The translations under genes were made by a program, and so were the position numbers. A stretch of 64,000 nucleotides of DNA from positions 1-64,000 of the forward strand of contig CAIRZD010000169.1 of the NCBI GenBank assembly GCA_903882965.1, written 5' to 3'. Position 1 is the stretch's first letter. Every line of letters begins with the position of its first letter. Below are positions 61,256 through 64,000 of the stretch, in pieces. Source of the stretch: an uncultured Bacteroidota bacterium (GTDB lineage: Bacteria > Bacteroidota > Bacteroidia > Chitinophagales > Chitinophagaceae). The notes beneath the pieces were generated by a model, which ran no database searches, had not been told where the DNA came from, and was given only the letters and a program-made list of their open reading frames with translations.

Positions 61256-64000
61256 TCAATGCGCCTCCAGCCAGTTATCACCCTTTCCTGTTTCCACGTT
61301 CAGTGGCACCTCATGTGGTAATTTCATAGCATTGCTCATGCCAGTTTTTATCAATAACTGTGCTTCTTCCACCTCTTCCAGCGGCACGTCAAACACAAGC
61401 TCATCGTGCACTTGTAGTATCATACGCGTTTTCATGCCCCTGTTCACCAGGTCTTTATGAATAGTTATCATCGCCAGCTTTATCATATCAGCGGCTGTAC
61501 CTTGTATCGGCATATTGATGGCGTTGCGTTCTGCATATCCGCGCACCGTAAAGTTAGCACTGTATATATCCTTTAGCCAGCGCTTGCGGCCCATTACTGT
61601 TTCCACATAGCCATGTTCTTTGGCAAAATTTATGGAGCGGTCCATGTATTGTTTTATAGAGGAGTACTGCGTAAAATAATTATCTATGATCGTCTTCGCT
61701 TCCGTCCTGCTTACACCTATATTCTCTGCCAGCCCAAATGCCGACTGCCCGTATATGATCCCAAAGTTCACCGCTTTTGCTGCCCTGCGCATCGCGCTGG
61801 TCACTTCACTTTCTGCTACTCCATATACCTTTGCTGCAGTAGCTGTATGTATGTCTTTATTCTCTTTAAATGCAGCTATCATATTTTCATCCCCGCTTAT
61901 CGCAGCCACTATGCGCAATTCTATTTGCGAATAATCCGCAGATACCAGCGTATACCCACTCCCACGTGATATGAATGCCCTGCGTATCTCTCTGCCCCTG
62001 TCTGTACGTATTGGTATGTTTTGTAGGTTAGGGTTATTGCTGCTCAGTCTGCCCGTTACCGCTACTGCCTGGTTAAAGCTGGTATGCAGCCTGCCCGTCC
62101 TTGGGTTTATCAGGTCCGGCAGTGAGTCCACATAAGTACTCTTCAGTTTGGTAAGCTCACGGTAAGCAAGTATATCTTCCACTATCTGGTGCTTGTTACG
62201 AAGCTTCTGCAGCACATCTTCCCCCGTAGCATATTGGCCCGTCTTGGTCTTCTTTTGCCCGGCATCTATTTTCATCACTTCAAACAATACTTCTCCAAGC
62301 TGCTTCGGCGAACCGATATTAAACTTCACTCCCGCATGCTTATACACATTCTCTTCCGCCTGCTGTATATCCACCCCCAACACTTTTGAGTATTCTCTAA
62401 GGAAAGGCACATCCAATCCCACACCCTCATACTCTATATCTATCAGCACCGGCACCAGTGGATTTTCCACCTGTTCAAACACACGCCTTACGTCCTTTTC
62501 ATCCAGCAGCGGGTCAAATGCCTTTTTCAGTTGCAGCGTTATGTCTGCATCCTCTGCCGCATATTCTTTCACCGCTTCTATAGGCGCTTCGCGCATGCTG
62601 GTTTGCCCCTTGCCTTTTTTTCCTATCAGTGTTTCTATACTCACCGGCGCATAGCTCAGGTACTTCATACTTAGCATATCCATGCTTCTCTTGCCATCAG
62701 GGTCTATCACATAGTTGGCAAGCATGGTATCATATATAGGCCCTTTTAGCCCAAAACCATACCACTTCAGCATGATCATATCATACTTAATGTTCTGCCC
62801 CACCCAAAGTATATCCGGTGTTTCAAACAGTGGCCTGAATCTTTCCAGGATTTTTTTGACGCCGAAGGCGTCTTCCGGAACCACTACAAACCAAGCCACA
62901 TTTTTCTCATAACAAAAACTCATACCCACCAGGTCCGCTAGGTTAGGGTCTATATTAGTTGTCTCAGTATCGAATGCTATTTCTTTCTTACCGGCCAATT
63001 GTTTCAACAATTCTGTTATCTCATCATCGGTCTGCACGAGTGTATAAGTATGAGGCACCTGCTCCAGCGTAGTAAGATTAGCCGGCAAATTATCAAATGC
63101 TTCTGTTTCCGTTTCTTCACTATCCAGCGCACGCTCACTCACCGCCGGTGCACTCTTCTGTGGCACCGGGTTCCCAAAAAGGTCCAGGCTACGGCTGTTA
63201 TCCACAGCCGTGGTTTTCTGGTTGCCCGTTTTGCCCGGTTGTTCGCCGTTCCAGATATCCTGCCCCTGCTCTGTACCCAATACGCGCTTGGTCAGTGCCC
63301 TGAATTCCAGCTCATCAAATATCTGTTTTATGGCCTCCACATTTTTCTCTTTCACCCTGAAGTCCTCATCATGAAAAGGCACAGGCACATTCGTTATTAT
63401 TGTTGCCAGCTTTTTGCTCATCAGCGCCAGATCCTTACCGTTGCGTATCTTCTCGCCCATTGCCCCCTTTATCTTATCAGCATTTGCAAGTATGTTCTCA
63501 ATATTGTCGTATTCCGCCAGCAGCTTTGCAGCAGTCTTTTCACCTACTCCCGGTATCCCGGGAATATTATCCACCGCATCGCCCATCAGGCCCAGCATAT
63601 CTATCACTTGGTCTACACGCTTTATGCCCCACTTCGCACACACTTCTTTTTCACCCAGTGTTTCCTGGTCACTGAATGCACTTTTTGGTTTGTAAATAAA
63701 AATTTTCTCTCTTACTATCTGCCCGTAATCCTTATCAGGTGTCACCATATATACCGTATAGCCCAGGTCTGCGGCTTCAAGTGCCAGCGACCCTATTATA
63801 TCATCAGCCTCATACCCATCAAGTTCCAGGCACGGCAGGTTGAAACCTTTTATGATTCGCTTTATATCCGGCACTGCTGCAATCAGGTCTTCAGGTGTCT
63901 CCTGTCTGTTCGCTTTGTAATCCGCAAAATCCGTATGCCGCTCCGTAGGTGCCGCTGTATCAAAAACCACCGCAAGGTGTGTAGGTTTTTCCTTGTTCAG
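61256..64000 (-). CDS. polA: DNA polymerase I (5' end outside the window)
   Basis: At least 914 residues on the minus strand; the reading frame continues past the right edge (LNKEKPTHLAVVFDTAAPTE is still in frame), so ~50 N-terminal residues are missing. Order: 5'-3' exonuclease part (DGYEADDIIGSLA, GIPGVGEKTAAKLL), an active-looking 3'-5' exonuclease (AFDTETTNID with DxE), and the polymerase domain with motif A SADYSQIELRI, motif B RRAAKAVNFGIIYGQ and motif C LQVHDELVFD. Removes RNA primers and fills gaps. Confidence 0.96.
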   Translation of the reverse strand: MNKEKPTHLAVVFDTAAPTERHTDFADYKANRQETPEDLIAAVPDIKRIIKGFNLPCLELDGYEADDIIGSLALEAADLGYTVYMVTPDKDYGQIVREKIFIYKPKSAFSDQETLGEKEVCAKWGIKRVDQVIDMLGLMGDAVDNIPGIPGVGEKTAAKLLAEYDNIENILANADKIKGAMGEKIRNGKDLALMSKKLATIITNVPVPFHDEDFRVKEKNVEAIKQIFDELEFRALTKRVLGTEQGQDIWNGEQPGKTGNQKTTAVDNSRSLDLFGNPVPQKSAPAVSERALDSEETETEAFDNLPANLTTLEQVPHTYTLVQTDDEITELLKQLAGKKEIAFDTETTNIDPNLADLVGMSFCYEKNVAWFVVVPEDAFGVKKILERFRPLFETPDILWVGQNIKYDMIMLKWYGFGLKGPIYDTMLANYVIDPDGKRSMDMLSMKYLSYAPVSIETLIGKKGKGQTSMREAPIEAVKEYAAEDADITLQLKKAFDPLLDEKDVRRVFEQVENPLVPVLIDIEYEGVGLDVPFLREYSKVLGVDIQQAEENVYKHAGVKFNIGSPKQLGEVLFEVMKIDAGQKKTKTGQYATGEDVLQKLRNKHQIVEDILAYRELTKLKSTYVDSLPDLINPRTGRLHTSFNQAVAVTGRLSSNNPNLQNIPIRTDRGREIRRAFISRGSGYTLVSADYSQIELRIVAAISGDENMIAAFKENKDIHTATAAKVYGVAESEVTSAMRRAAKAVNFGIIYGQSAFGLAENIGVSRTEAKTIIDNYFTQYSSIKQYMDRSINFAKEHGYVETVMGRKRWLKDIYSANFTVRGYAERNAINMPIQGTAADMIKLAMITIHKDLVNRGMKTRMILQVHDELVFDVPLEEVEEAQLLIKTGMSNAMKLPHEVPLNVETGKGDNWLEAH

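Overview
The window looks like chromosomal DNA from a member of the Bacteroidota, most likely the Chitinophagales or a nearby order. Several things point there: start regions carry the TAnnTTTG -7 promoter motif instead of an E. coli-type -10 box; there are few Shine-Dalgarno sequences; a CarboxypepD_reg/outer-membrane-barrel protein sits beside a GLPGLI protein; and three genes of the futalosine menaquinone route are present (mqnC, mqnD and a UbiD-type decarboxylase). No rRNA, tRNA, CRISPR array, insertion sequence or integrase was seen. Most of the window is core genome with loosely ordered short operons.

Layout. 0-12 kb: mgtE, a polytopic membrane protein, an FNR/ferredoxin oxidoreductase, a GspG-like membrane protein, mqnC, a gene broken by one amber codon, a probable structured ncRNA, dnaN, a 56-residue membrane protein, alaS and an orphan histidine kinase. 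12-18.7 kb: a CDF metal transporter, an ECF sigma factor with three small co-directional genes, a secreted lipocalin-like protein, cold-shock protein, K+ channel and a second FNR/ferredoxin reductase. 18.7-34 kb: a NagZ-beta-lactamase fusion, TonB-type receptor plus GLPGLI protein, aldehyde dehydrogenase, GlcD-like oxidase, barrel protein, Na+/solute symporter, LOG protein, O-methyltransferase and a LysM glucosaminidase. 34-44 kb: hpt, mqnD, a GT2/gamma-CA/gcvH/vanZ run, thyA-folA, clpX, a cupin protein and gltX. 44-64 kb: a TetR/SDR pair with two operator-like sites, a BNR propeller protein flanked by two paralogous lipoproteins, two tandem paralogous secreted proteins, a lone contractile-injection sheath protein, the UbiD-type decarboxylase, a VOC protein, a four-helix-bundle protein, a von Willebrand A protein with proline-rich repeats, a GNAT acetyltransferase and polA, which runs off the right edge.

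The less ordinary signals are these. A 32-bp element made of four TTTT-headed heptamers lies directly before the start codons of five genes. A promoter-hairpins-terminator unit at 6.9-7.1 kb is a candidate 6S-like RNA. An injection-system sheath gene stands without any other tail gene. Many -7 motifs sit only 4-9 nt before start codons, which suggests leaderless mRNAs. Two TetR-type half-palindromes flank a regulator. An intergenic C-rich hairpin family recurs between genes. Functional statements come from motif recognition by eye; no database search was run.
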